Part shown: positions 8,597 through 16,709 of the stretch, one piece after another
Layout of the letters: every line of letters begins with the position of its first letter
Position numbering within the stretch: the stretch's first letter is position 1
DNA from: an uncultured Sutterella sp.
GTDB lineage: Bacteria; Pseudomonadota; Gammaproteobacteria; Burkholderiales; Burkholderiaceae_F
Assembly (NCBI GenBank): GCA_900552195.1
Contig: URYO01000006.1
Location: forward strand, 1 to 17,596
Length of the DNA stretch: 17,596 nt
Reading direction: 5' to 3'
The notes under the pieces: model-generated
What the model saw: the letters and a program-made list of their open reading frames with translations, nothing else
Told to the model about the DNA's origin: nothing
The model's database searches: none
Made by a program: the position numbers and the translations under genes

Positions 8597-9675
8597 AAGA
8601 AGTACAAGTCAAAGTTCCCGGCCACTCCTACACCATTAAGTTAGGGTCGGGCGTGATCAAAGAGCTCCCGGCGGAATTGAAACGACTCAACCCTTCCAGC
8701 TGTCTCATCGCCACCAATATTACGGTTGGTTCGCTCTATCTAAAAAAGGCTACCGATCTTTGCAATGGGATGTGCCGCACGGAATCGGTCGTCCTGCCTG
8801 ACGGCGAGGCTTATAAAGACTGGGGCAGTGTCTCGGCAATTCTTGAAAAACTTGCCTCGATGGGGGCAGATCGCAAGTCAGTGGTAATTGCACTCGGAGG
8901 CGGCGTGGTCGGAGACCTCGCCGGCTTTGCGGCCGCAATTTATATGCGCGGTATCCGCTTTATTCAGGTTCCGACAACACTACTGGCGATGGTGGACTCT
9001 TCCGTCGGTGGAAAAACCGGTATGAATATGACGGCAGGAAAAAACTTAGTCGGCACTTTTCACCAGCCCGAAGCCGTGATTGCCGACTCCGACTTTTTGC
9101 GTACTCTGCCGGAAAGAGAAATCGGCGCCGGCATTGCGGAAATTATTAAGCACGGTGTCTTAGCAGATAAAACTTATTTCGAAGAGCTCGAGCGTGACAT
9201 GGAGAAGTTAAGGGCGCTCGACCCCGAGACGGTGGCCGAAGTGGTCGGACGATCCTGCGAGATTAAGGCCGGCGTCGTCTCCCGAGATGAAAAAGAAAAG
9301 GGCGAACGCGCCAAACTGAATCTCGGTCACACATTCGGTCACGCCATTGAAAAGCTCACCGGTTACGGCACGTGGCTGCACGGTGAAGCGGTGGCTGTGG
9401 GCACCGTTTTGGCGGCAGTGACCGCTGAAAAGCAGGGCAAAATCAACTGTGGGGATGTTAAGCGGATTCAAGATTTGATCCATCGAGCAGGACTGCCAGT
9501 CCGCATTGCCGGCATCAGTGCCTCAAAAGCGATTGAGGCGATGAAAGGTGATAAAAAGAGCACCAAAGGCGTTCCCCACTTTATTCTGCCGGTCGCGATC
9601 GGAACAACGGTGATCGAAGAGGTTCCCGAAGGCCTGATCAAGGAAGCCCTTCTGGAAGAAGGATATGAGCCATGA
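8593..9675 (+). CDS. aroB: 3-dehydroquinate synthase
   Basis: A 360-residue NAD- and metal-dependent cytosolic enzyme converting DAHP to 3-dehydroquinate, the second step of the shikimate pathway. Seen: the nucleotide-binding region GGGVVGDLAGF (102-112), QVPTTLLAMVDSSVGGKTG (125-143), and the metal ligands Glu183 (GIAEIIKHG), His246 (NLGHTFGHAIE) and His263 (HGEAVAVG), almost the same positions as in E. coli. The ATG overlaps the aroK stop and the stop overlaps the dgt start, each by ATGA. Complete and normal. Confidence 0.97.
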   Translation: MKEVQVKVPGHSYTIKLGSGVIKELPAELKRLNPSSCLIATNITVGSLYLKKATDLCNGMCRTESVVLPDGEAYKDWGSVSAILEKLASMGADRKSVVIALGGGVVGDLAGFAAAIYMRGIRFIQVPTTLLAMVDSSVGGKTGMNMTAGKNLVGTFHQPEAVIADSDFLRTLPEREIGAGIAEIIKHGVLADKTYFEELERDMEKLRALDPETVAEVVGRSCEIKAGVVSRDEKEKGERAKLNLGHTFGHAIEKLTGYGTWLHGEAVAVGTVLAAVTAEKQGKINCGDVKRIQDLIHRAGLPVRIAGISASKAIEAMKGDKKSTKGVPHFILPVAIGTTVIEEVPEGLIKEALLEEGYEP

Positions 9676-10817
9676 TTACGGAAGGTTTTGAACTGGCGGA
9701 TTACGCCTGTAGTTCTGCAAACTCTCGAGGGCGAGCGATTGAGGAAAAGAGCAGTACGTCGCGTACCGAGTTTCAGCGTGACCGCGACCGCATCATCCAT
9801 AGTTCCGCTTTCCGCAGACTGGAATACAAGACGCAGGTCTTTGTAAATCACGAAGGAGATCTCTTCCGCACGCGCCTGACGCATACGCTGGAAGTGGCTC
9901 AGATTGCCCGCACAACCGCGACGCTTTTGAAGATCAATCCCGATTTAACGGAAGCCATTGCACTGGCGCATGATCTCGGCCACACGCCCTTCGGCCACTC
10001 CGGCCAAACGGCGCTGGATCGCTGCATGGCTGATCACGGCGGATTTGAACACAACCTTCAGTCGCTGCGAATCGTCGACCTGCTGGAGGATCAGTATCCG
10101 AACTTTGACGGACTGAATCTGACGTGGGAGACCCGAGAAGGGATTCTGAAGCACTGCAGCCGGGAAAACGCCCTGCGCCTCGGCGCTTTAGGCGAACGTT
10201 TCTTGAAAGGCGAGCAGCCTTCTCTTGAAGCGCAGCTCGTCAATATTGCCGATGCGATTGCCTACAGCACGCACGATATCGATGACGGCCTGCGCGTTGG
10301 CTACCTCGATGAAAAAGACCTCGTCGAAAACGTTCCGCTGTACGCCGAATACCATGCGCAAGTCGATGCGGAATATCCGGATATTCAGGAGCGCCGCAAG
10401 CAAAAGGAAGTGGTGAGGCGGCTGATCGGTTACATGGTCGATGACTTGGTCTCCACGAGTCGGGCCAATATTGAAGCCGCACAGCCGAAGTCTCCGGATG
10501 ATGTCAGGGCTTTGAAGACGCCGCTGATTTCCTTCTCGAAAGAGGCCCAGGCTCAAATGAGGATTTTGAAGAGCACTTTAATGGACAAGCTCTACCGCCA
10601 TTACCGCGTTTTGAGGGCGGTAGAAAAGTCCGCCAACATGATTACTCAGCTCTATCAAACTTTTGCCCGTACACCGGCACTGCTGCCGCCGCTCTACCAA
10701 GAACGGTCTAAGCGTTACGGTGTGGAGCGGACGGTGGCTGATTACATCGCCGGCATGACCGATCGATATGCGGTCTTAGAATTTAACCGGGTGCTGAATC
10801 CGGCTTTCGAAATCTGA
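9672..10817 (+). CDS. dgt: Deoxyguanosinetriphosphate triphosphohydrolase-like HD protein
   Basis: A 381-residue HD-domain dNTPase that splits dNTPs into deoxynucleoside and tripolyphosphate. Seen: RDRDRIIHSSAFRRLEYKTQVF near the N-terminus, and metal ligands His71 (RLTHTLEVAQIAR), His100-Asp101 (HDLGHTPFGHSG) and Asp194 (ADAIAYSTHDIDD). The size fits the shorter Dgt group common in proteobacteria rather than the ~500-residue E. coli enzyme. It is third in the coupled aroK-aroB-dgt unit; linkage to the shikimate genes is positional rather than metabolic. It ends just before a terminator facing the AOR operon. Confidence 0.93.
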   Translation: MITEGFELADYACSSANSRGRAIEEKSSTSRTEFQRDRDRIIHSSAFRRLEYKTQVFVNHEGDLFRTRLTHTLEVAQIARTTATLLKINPDLTEAIALAHDLGHTPFGHSGQTALDRCMADHGGFEHNLQSLRIVDLLEDQYPNFDGLNLTWETREGILKHCSRENALRLGALGERFLKGEQPSLEAQLVNIADAIAYSTHDIDDGLRVGYLDEKDLVENVPLYAEYHAQVDAEYPDIQERRKQKEVVRRLIGYMVDDLVSTSRANIEAAQPKSPDDVRALKTPLISFSKEAQAQMRILKSTLMDKLYRHYRVLRAVEKSANMITQLYQTFARTPALLPPLYQERSKRYGVERTVADYIAGMTDRYAVLEFNRVLNPAFEI

Positions 10818-10829
10818 TTTAAAAGCGCA

Positions 10830-10875
10830 AAAAAAATCAGCCGATTCTCGAGAGGAGAACAGGCTGAAATTTTAT
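10830..10875. terminator. Bidirectional terminator between dgt and the AOR operon
   Basis: Outer stem TCAGCC (10837-10842) with GGCTGA (10862-10867), inner stem TTCTC (10845-10849) with GAGAA (10855-10859). It has a run of A on the left and AAATTTTAT on the right, so it can end both the plus-strand dgt unit and the converging minus-strand operon, whose last stop is at 10889. Confidence 0.7.
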
Positions 10876-10888
10876 GAGTTGATCGCGC

Positions 10889-11836
10889 TTAAACGATGGT
10901 GTTCATCTGTCCTGCATAGAGGATGAACAGACGCAAGCACATCATGCCGGCGATCGCACAGGTTCCTGCAAAGTAGAAGGAAACCTTGGACTCGGTATTT
11001 TTGCCTGCAATGAGAGACGCGATCAGCGGGATACCGAAACCGATACCGACGGCACCGACCCAGAAGACGACTGCCCAAATGCCGTCTGTGAAAGCGCTGA
11101 AGGCAAGTTTGGCAGATTCGTTGCCGGAGAGCAGGGCAATGGCGATCATGAACAGGCAGAAAGCCTCGGTTGCCATGACCGGCCATTCGGCCTGGTGCAT
11201 TGCATGCATGTCGGGATCTTCTTCGCGAGCTCCGAAGCAGCAGGCGGCCAAAATCTTAGTGGCAGCCATACCGGCGGAAATACCGGACGCAACGAAGAGA
11301 GCGGGAAGAACAGCCGTGTTGATCAGCGGGAAACGGATCAGCGCAGAGATCAGGAAGCCGGTGTAGGCGCAGATGGCAATCGCCAGCACCATGACGACGG
11401 CATTGATCCAGACGCGGAATTTTTCCAGCCGGTCGCAGACCGGTTTAACCCAGCCTAACAGCGGCCACTTGCTGAAGGTATCTGCAAAGGACATCACCAT
11501 AAGTACTGCAACCAGCGGGATATAGAAGAGCAGCAGCATGACGCCGATACTCATCACACTCGTCGGGTTGTAGTAGACCAGAATTCTCCAGAAGTACAGA
11601 GGATTGGTCAGGTCAAGTACTAAGCAGAGCATACCGAGCAGGATGGTTGCCAGACCGATAATGCTTGCAGATTTGATGATGGGCGTTGTTTCCGTCTTAT
11701 GCCTAAAGAAATTAAGCATAAGGGCAACGGCAACCGCACCGCCCGAGATACCGGCTAAGAACAGATAGACGGCAATTGGCCAGGGCCATGCGATGCCCTC
11801 GGATAAACCTATTGTAAAGTTGATGGCTCCGTCCAT
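10889..11836 (-). CDS. NrfD/PsrC-type quinone-interacting membrane subunit
   Basis: A 315-residue integral membrane protein with about eight to nine hydrophobic helices. It belongs to the NrfD/PsrC family, which passes electrons between the quinone pool and a partner ferredoxin subunit without cofactors of its own. Seen: the family's first helix block WPWPIAVYLFLAGISGGA, and LTNPLYFWRILVYYNPTSVMSIGV in the third helix region. Its ATG follows the stop of the ferredoxin gene directly (TAAATG), and its ribosome site AAGGAG lies inside that gene, so the two are coupled as in nrfCD and psrBC. It replaces the cytochrome b (YdhU) found in the E. coli ydh operon. It is the last gene of the six-gene unit. 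Confidence 0.9.
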   Translation of the reverse strand: MDGAINFTIGLSEGIAWPWPIAVYLFLAGISGGAVAVALMLNFFRHKTETTPIIKSASIIGLATILLGMLCLVLDLTNPLYFWRILVYYNPTSVMSIGVMLLLFYIPLVAVLMVMSFADTFSKWPLLGWVKPVCDRLEKFRVWINAVVMVLAIAICAYTGFLISALIRFPLINTAVLPALFVASGISAGMAATKILAACCFGAREEDPDMHAMHQAEWPVMATEAFCLFMIAIALLSGNESAKLAFSAFTDGIWAVVFWVGAVGIGFGIPLIASLIAGKNTESKVSFYFAGTCAIAGMMCLRLFILYAGQMNTIV

Positions 11837-12577
11837 TTAAATTTTCTCCTTCATCACCGGGATGTAACGCAGACTCGGTTCGGTACCAAGATAGGTGCGA
11901 ACCCGGACGGCATCCTTCACGTCTAACAGCTTGGCGACGTAAGAGTTCGGATCGTTCAGATCGCCGAACGCCAAAGCACCGTAACGGCACTTAGAGACGC
12001 AGGCAGGATCCTCGCCCTTTGCCAATTTGGTATGCAGACAGAAGTCGCAGTTTTCAGCAACGCGGGTCTGTGGGTTGATAAAGCGGACGTTGTACGGGCA
12101 AGCGGCGATGCAGTATTTGCAGCCGACGCATTTGTCCGGGTCCATCGTCACGATGTTGGTTTCCGGATCGCGGTGAGCTGCCTGTGTCGGGCAGACGCGA
12201 ACACAGGGCGCATCGAGACACTGCTGACAAGAAACACGAACATATTTGCGTTCGCAGTCGCAGGGCTCGATTTTTCCGCAGTACGGGCAAGCCGTTCCGG
12301 GTTCTCTCCCGTTCTGGCGCTCTAAAGCCAGACGGAACACACCGGCAGGTGTCTTGTTGGTTTCGGCGCAAGCTTCTTTGCATTCGCCGCAGCCGACGCA
12401 CTTGTTCTGGTCAAAGACCATGACATAGTGGGGCTTGGCAGAACCTTGCGTTACTCCCTGAGCCTGAGCACTCTTAATGGGAGCGCTCTTTTTCTCAGAG
12501 CAGCCGGCCAGCGTGAGAACGAACAGAGAACCGGCAGTCGTGCCCTTAATGAAAGTTCGCCTGTTGATGGTACTCAC
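11837..12577 (-). CDS. NrfC/YdhX-type 4Fe-4S ferredoxin with Tat signal and lipobox
   Basis: A 246-residue electron carrier predicted to hold four [4Fe-4S] clusters and to face the periplasm, next to the NrfD protein. Start GTG at 12575-12577 with GAGGAG upstream. Seen: twin-arginine motif RRTFIK (6-11), a hydrophobic stretch, then LAGC with Cys26, a lipobox. Cluster cysteines are C60-C63-C66-C70, C117-C120-C125-C129, C150-C153-C156-C160 and C177-C180-C193-C197. Between the first two sets is an insert with four more cysteines, C97-C100-C106-C108 (CPYCGKIEPCDC), not expected in NrfC or YdhX and possibly a zinc or extra metal site. The order ferredoxin-NrfD suggests quinone-linked electron flow. 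A short hairpin (GCGGA 12592-12596, TCCGC 12602-12606) precedes its ribosome site. Confidence 0.9.
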   Translation of the reverse strand: MSTINRRTFIKGTTAGSLFVLTLAGCSEKKSAPIKSAQAQGVTQGSAKPHYVMVFDQNKCVGCGECKEACAETNKTPAGVFRLALERQNGREPGTACPYCGKIEPCDCERKYVRVSCQQCLDAPCVRVCPTQAAHRDPETNIVTMDPDKCVGCKYCIAACPYNVRFINPQTRVAENCDFCLHTKLAKGEDPACVSKCRYGALAFGDLNDPNSYVAKLLDVKDAVRVRTYLGTEPSLRYIPVMKEKI

Positions 12578-12654
12578 AATGTATCTCCTCGGCGGAATAA
12601 ATCCGCGCTATAGGAGCTCGGAAGAGCGGCCCAAAGACGCTCCCCCGGACTCCT

Positions 12655-13701
12655 TTATTTTGTTGCTATCTTGTTGTAACCGCCCTTGTCCATGATCTGC
12701 TGGGCTTTGGCAAGATAAGCCTGTGCGGTCTTAACTTGGTCAAGCAGATAGTTCTGGGCGTGCATACCCCAGGAACCGTCTTTCTTAATCATGGTTGCAA
12801 TCTGGTCGGCTTTGTCGAGAAGAAGTCTGGCGTCGGTTTGGTCGGCTGGGCTCAGACGAGTAACTTCAAGAAGCTTTCTCATGCGGGGAATGGCTCCGGC
12901 GATTTCTTTGTAGCCTTCCTTGATCGGAGTCTGCCACTTCAGAGTTTCGCCGTAGACCTCTTTCTGATCCTGATAGATCAGGCCTTCGTCGAGTTTGGAC
13001 GTTGCCGGGTTATGGCAGCCTTTGCCTTCGAAGACTGTGTAGTCGGCAGGCGTGTTGCGTGCGCAGCTCCACATCAGGTCAACGTATCCGTTTCCGTCTT
13101 CGTCCTTGGCCATGACATAGCCTTTGGCCGTGCCGTCCTTACCGACCTTGACTTCACCTTCAACCATAGAGGAGGCCTTCGGGTCGACAAGGATCTTGTA
13201 AGTATGGATGCGGCGCAGAGCCTTGGGGCCGGCAGCGTTCTGATCGGTCGAATAGTCGGCGGCAGAAGCAACGTTCGGCATATGGCAGGCAATGCAGTCG
13301 AGCTTGTCATGTGTATCGGTGTGCGCAAACACATCGGCCTGAACCGTATGGCAGTCCTGGCAGGTCTGACGGATGACGGGTTTGTTCACAACGGCCATCC
13401 AGGCGACGCCGTCAAGACTTCTCGGATCGTGACAGGTGTTGCAGCTCACGCCCTTCTGAGCATGGACGCTCATGAAGTGCTGATCGGCTTTTTCATGGTA
13501 TGCCTTGCCGGCGAGCTGGGTCTTTTGGTCTTTGGTCAGATCAGGCTTGGCATCCTTAGCGATACCGAGAGAAGCCATGAACTCAGGTTTTTCGGGGATG
13601 TTGATTTGATTAACGTTGTAAGAACCTTCTGCGGCACAGGCGGCAGAAAAACCGATCGCTGCCAGGCAGGAGAGAGTTAACGTTGTAATTTTGGTAAGCA
13701 T
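12655..13701 (-). CDS. Secreted multiheme cytochrome c with three CXXCH and one CX15CH site
   Basis: A 348-residue periplasmic cytochrome c of unknown partner. The ATG at 13699-13701 (MLTKITTL) is chosen over an in-frame GTG at 13713 because AAAGGTG lies 9 bases before it. Seen: a Sec signal peptide (about 1-24, ending AACAA) and heme sites CNTCH (87-91), CQDCH (114-118) and CIACH (136-140). A cysteine at 213 is followed after exactly 15 residues by CH (229-230), preceded by GKG. Spare histidines (for example 69, 75, 80, 127, 131, 166, 314) can serve as distal ligands. The C-terminal WGMHAQNYLLDQV resembles the His-Asn-Pro-x-Tyr helix of NrfA/octaheme cytochromes. Its place before the NrfC- and NrfD-like genes echoes mccA-mccC-mccD and nrfA-type loci. 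Function unproven. Confidence 0.85.
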   Translation of the reverse strand: MLTKITTLTLSCLAAIGFSAACAAEGSYNVNQINIPEKPEFMASLGIAKDAKPDLTKDQKTQLAGKAYHEKADQHFMSVHAQKGVSCNTCHDPRSLDGVAWMAVVNKPVIRQTCQDCHTVQADVFAHTDTHDKLDCIACHMPNVASAADYSTDQNAAGPKALRRIHTYKILVDPKASSMVEGEVKVGKDGTAKGYVMAKDEDGNGYVDLMWSCARNTPADYTVFEGKGCHNPATSKLDEGLIYQDQKEVYGETLKWQTPIKEGYKEIAGAIPRMRKLLEVTRLSPADQTDARLLLDKADQIATMIKKDGSWGMHAQNYLLDQVKTAQAYLAKAQQIMDKGGYNKIATK

Positions 13702-13721
13702 AGTATTTTGCACCTTTATGT

Positions 13722-13748
13722 CGGCGGCCCGTTCGAGGCGTTCCGCCG
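13722..13748 (-). other. Intercistronic hairpin ahead of the cytochrome gene
   Basis: CGGCGG (13722-13727) and CCGCCG (13743-13748) can form a 6-bp GC stem with a 15-base loop in the 57-base gap between the YdhW-position gene and the cytochrome ATG. It could mark an mRNA processing or stability point within the operon. The stem is short and may be chance. Confidence 0.3.
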
Positions 13749-13758
13749 GGAGTCTTTA

Positions 13759-14556
13759 CTAGAGCATCTGAGCTTCGCCCTGATCCATTTCCTCCGCGAG
13801 GAAGTCCGCCATAGCATCTTCAAGGTAAGTTGAAGAGTAGAGATACACGGTTCCGGCGGATGTCACGGTCACCCGAATGTCTTTGGCGTTGGGATCTTCA
13901 GCGATTCGATCGAGGACATCCTGGATCACGGTCGGATCGATTCGGAAGGGCGCAAATTCAAAGGTGAACACTCCGACGGGACGCGGATAGACGCGGGAAC
14001 TTTCGCGAACCGTGTCCAAAATCTGCTCGTAAGGATTGTTCTGCGTAGAAAGCAGTCTGGCGTACGAGGCAGAAAGCAGCGGAGAGAAATGGTAATAGTG
14101 CTTGCTATCCCAGCTCGTGAGATCTTCAATGCCGTACTGACCTTTGAGTACTTCGGCTAAAACGGTTTCGAAGTACTCCGGCGTGATCTCTCTGGGTGCG
14201 GACTCAGCTTCCGCCGGCTCTTCCTTAAGGTCGGCAAGACTTAATTCGCCACTGAAGAGAGAACCGAACATCTGTCTGCGGGAGATCAGACGTCTGCGCT
14301 CTTTCTCTTCGGGGCTGTCGTCGGCCTTATTGCGCAGCTTTCTTTCCATTTCCGGGATGGCTTCGTATTCGGCCTTGATCTGAGAAACGGGAATGGGCTG
14401 TTGCAGGGGAGCCTTACTGAGGAATTCGTCTTGAAGGTCTTCGTGCGTTACCAGTTCAACCTTGCGGCTGTGTTCGGTAATCAGATCGATCAGCAGGACG
14501 ATGTCAGCTTTGAGCTGGGCGGCATCCATTGCGGAGTTGGCTTCAGGGTGATTCAT
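13759..14556 (-). CDS. Uncharacterised cytosolic protein in the YdhW position of the AOR operon
   Basis: A 265-residue soluble protein with no signal peptide, no membrane helix and no cysteine cluster; I do not recognise a domain with confidence. Seen: an N-terminal helical part (LKADIVLLIDLITEHSRKVELVT), a highly charged middle (about 65-130, rich in Glu, Lys and Arg), then a mixed region with HYYHFSPLLSASYARLL and VYPRPVGVFTFEFAPF. It ends in an acidic helix. It follows the oxidoreductase gene by 11 bases, the same place as ydhW in E. coli, whose product is also uncharacterised but somewhat shorter. A maturation or Tat-proofreading chaperone for the oxidoreductase is a reasonable guess from position only; no TorD motif was seen. 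The ribosome site is weak. Confidence 0.75.
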   Translation of the reverse strand: MNHPEANSAMDAAQLKADIVLLIDLITEHSRKVELVTHEDLQDEFLSKAPLQQPIPVSQIKAEYEAIPEMERKLRNKADDSPEEKERRRLISRRQMFGSLFSGELSLADLKEEPAEAESAPREITPEYFETVLAEVLKGQYGIEDLTSWDSKHYYHFSPLLSASYARLLSTQNNPYEQILDTVRESSRVYPRPVGVFTFEFAPFRIDPTVIQDVLDRIAEDPNAKDIRVTVTSAGTVYLYSSTYLEDAMADFLAEEMDQGEAQML

Positions 14557-14567
14557 AATTTACTACT

Positions 14568-16688
14568 CTATTTTCCGGGGATTAAGCCTTCTTTCTGCAT
14601 GACAGGGATAACGAATTCGAGATTGATATCCTTGTAAGCCTGTTCGGTCGGGGCGCCGGTGGCGGGATCCCAGTTGATCAGCTTGAAGAAGATATCGAAG
14701 CTCTTTTCAATGTCACCTTGATCCATACGGATCGTGCCTTTCGTGAATGCCGGTTTGTCCTTGGCATCTGTAAAGATCCAGGCCGGATAGAAGTCATGGT
14801 TCTTGCGCATATTGACTTCATTCATTTCGCGCATGGTGTAGGCGCGATGCAGCGTGAAGGCGCGGAAGCCGGCGTCATCAAGCTGCTTAGCAGTTGTATT
14901 TCTGCCGGTTAAGGCGCGATAAACCTTGCCTTCCATGTCATCGTCACCGATGTAGTTTTCGGACTTGTTGGGAGACACAACCCACGGAGCCATCCAAGAG
15001 CAAAGACCGAGCATGTCGTGCAGTTCTTTGCGGCAGATGATCCAGCGCAGACGGCGCATCTTGGCTTCATTGGTAGGCGTGTAGTCGCCGACTTCGTCGA
15101 CGGCATCGCCGCTTCCCCAGAAGTGTTCGGCAATCTGTTTCTTCACATTGATCGGCAGACCGCTGCGTGTGAAGTTCACGGTGCCGTGGCACATCGGGTC
15201 ACGGTTGTAGAGGCAGTTCAGAACCACGCCGACCTGACCGTCGTCTTCGTTGGCGTGATGTTTCGGATGGCCGAGACCCCAGTAGTTTGTGGATTTGTCT
15301 GTGGACCAGTCGGATTCGGGGATGCCGAAGTGGCCAAGCATGTAAGGCGTGCTTTCGCCGAGCCACTTGCCCATTTCACCCTGACGATAGGCGATGCGCT
15401 GGAACAAATCCTGCAGGAAGGAAGCGTCGCAGTCTTCAATCTTCTGCCAAGGAATGGAGTTGTATTCCTTTTCAGGAAGAACCTTCTTCCAGAGGCCCTT
15501 GACGTACATCTTCTTGAAGTCGCGGTGAAGCTGACCGTAGTTGCACCATACGCCGAGGTCGTCCATTGTCTGGATGCCGACCATGGAAGCCTGACGGGCT
15601 GCCGGCAGGTCGCGTTTCGTGGCAATCTTCGGGAAGATCACGCGGCCGAAGTACAGAGACATACAGGTCTGTTCGGTCATCTTATTGATGTGATAGCGGG
15701 CAGCAGCTTCTTCGTCTTCAACGATCGAGTAGCAGCGCAGCGGGCAGGAGTAGCAGCCGTTGTTGCGGACCTGAATCTTCAAACCCTGAGGTTTGCCGAG
15801 GAAGAACTGGCTGGCGCACCAACGGTAAGAAATCTTGTTGGGGCTGCGCATATCTTCACCGAGCGTGATCGGCGGATTGGCTTTCTGCCAAACGTTGCCC
15901 GGCATACCGTTCCAGCGGCTGCCCGGGGCCCAGAATTCAAACAGGGGGTTCGGGGCGGACGGAACGACGTGCTGGTTCAGAGAACCGAACAGATCGATGT
16001 TGCGTTCGGTGATCTTCTGCCATTCTTTCTTGTCGGCATGAATGTGGATCGGCTGGTCGCCGATGATAACGACGCCTTTGAGTTTCTTGGATCCGAAGAC
16101 GGAGCCGACACCGCCGCCGGAATGCTGACGGGCGCTGATGAGCACGGACATCGGAACGAGGTTTTCACCGGCCGGTCCGATCACGGCGATAGAAGCCATC
16201 GGAGAGGTCCGGTCGGCAAGCATCTGCTGTGCACGACGGGTGCCCTGGCCCCAAATGCCTTTGGCGTCGCGCAGTTCGACTTCGTCGTTGTTGATGTAGA
16301 GGTAAACCGGTTTTTCAGATTTACCTTCGATGATGATGAAGTCATAGCCGGCCTGTTTGAGGCGTGCAGCCATGTCGCCGCCGATATGAGCGGAGGCAAT
16401 CATCGGCATCGGATAGATTGTCGGATAAATGGTCGTAATGGAAGTACGGCTCGAGCAGAGGGCGCCGGATCCGGAGAAGGGTCCCGGAGCGATCACGAGC
16501 TTGTTGGCTTCATCAAGCGGCTGAGTCTTCGGAGGAACTTCGTCCCAGAAAACACGGTAGCCCAAAGCAGTTCCGCCGATTTCGTCTTTAAATCTCGGGA
16601 ACGTCGGTTCTTTGGTGATTTTGCCGGTTGTTAGATTTACACGCAGGCCCTGACCGGTGTAGCCATATCTTTTTTGAATATTGTCCAT
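14568..16688 (-). CDS. ydhV: YdhV-type tungsten/molybdenum aldehyde ferredoxin oxidoreductase family protein
   Basis: A 706-residue AOR-family enzyme, expected to carry a bis-pyranopterin tungsten or molybdenum centre and one [4Fe-4S] cluster, oxidising aldehydes to acids or the reverse. Seen: N-terminal pterin domain with CSSRTS (78-83, Arg81 aligning with a pterin-contact Arg of archaeal AOR) and GGDMAARLKQAGYDFIIIEG (103-122). Cluster ligands are C312-x2-C315-x3-C319 (GCYSCPLRC) plus C563 (DMLGLCSW). Pterin-contact motifs are DDLGVW (376-381) and DMLGLC (558-563). The block DDLGVWCNYGQLHRD closely matches E. coli YdhV from memory. No signal peptide of its own. AAGGA lies 6 bases before the ATG. 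It sits 21 bases after its ferredoxin partner. Substrate unknown; YdhV itself is not biochemically defined. Confidence 0.94.
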   Translation of the reverse strand: MDNIQKRYGYTGQGLRVNLTTGKITKEPTFPRFKDEIGGTALGYRVFWDEVPPKTQPLDEANKLVIAPGPFSGSGALCSSRTSITTIYPTIYPMPMIASAHIGGDMAARLKQAGYDFIIIEGKSEKPVYLYINNDEVELRDAKGIWGQGTRRAQQMLADRTSPMASIAVIGPAGENLVPMSVLISARQHSGGGVGSVFGSKKLKGVVIIGDQPIHIHADKKEWQKITERNIDLFGSLNQHVVPSAPNPLFEFWAPGSRWNGMPGNVWQKANPPITLGEDMRSPNKISYRWCASQFFLGKPQGLKIQVRNNGCYSCPLRCYSIVEDEEAAARYHINKMTEQTCMSLYFGRVIFPKIATKRDLPAARQASMVGIQTMDDLGVWCNYGQLHRDFKKMYVKGLWKKVLPEKEYNSIPWQKIEDCDASFLQDLFQRIAYRQGEMGKWLGESTPYMLGHFGIPESDWSTDKSTNYWGLGHPKHHANEDDGQVGVVLNCLYNRDPMCHGTVNFTRSGLPINVKKQIAEHFWGSGDAVDEVGDYTPTNEAKMRRLRWIICRKELHDMLGLCSWMAPWVVSPNKSENYIGDDDMEGKVYRALTGRNTTAKQLDDAGFRAFTLHRAYTMREMNEVNMRKNHDFYPAWIFTDAKDKPAFTKGTIRMDQGDIEKSFDIFFKLINWDPATGAPTEQAYKDINLEFVIPVMQKEGLIPGK

Positions 16689-16709
16689 AGCAGTTCCTTA
16701 GAGATTTAA

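Noticed and set aside
13663-13671. Possible lipobox (TLSC) in the cytochrome leader
   Set aside because: The -3 residue is Thr and hydrophobic sequence continues after the Cys; a later AxA-type cleavage site fits better.
12736-13680. 314-codon open frame on the plus strand, opposite the multiheme cytochrome
   Set aside because: It is a shadow of the cytochrome reading frame with no recognisable motif of its own.
13702-13713. GTG start four codons upstream of the cytochrome ATG
   Set aside because: No ribosome site precedes it, whereas AAAGGTG is well placed for the ATG at 13701, which also gives a cleaner signal peptide.
15018-16634. 538-codon open frame on the plus strand, opposite the AOR gene
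   Set aside because: It lies wholly antisense to a clearly recognised gene, has no ribosome site or recognisable family, and such frames are common opposite codon-biased genes.
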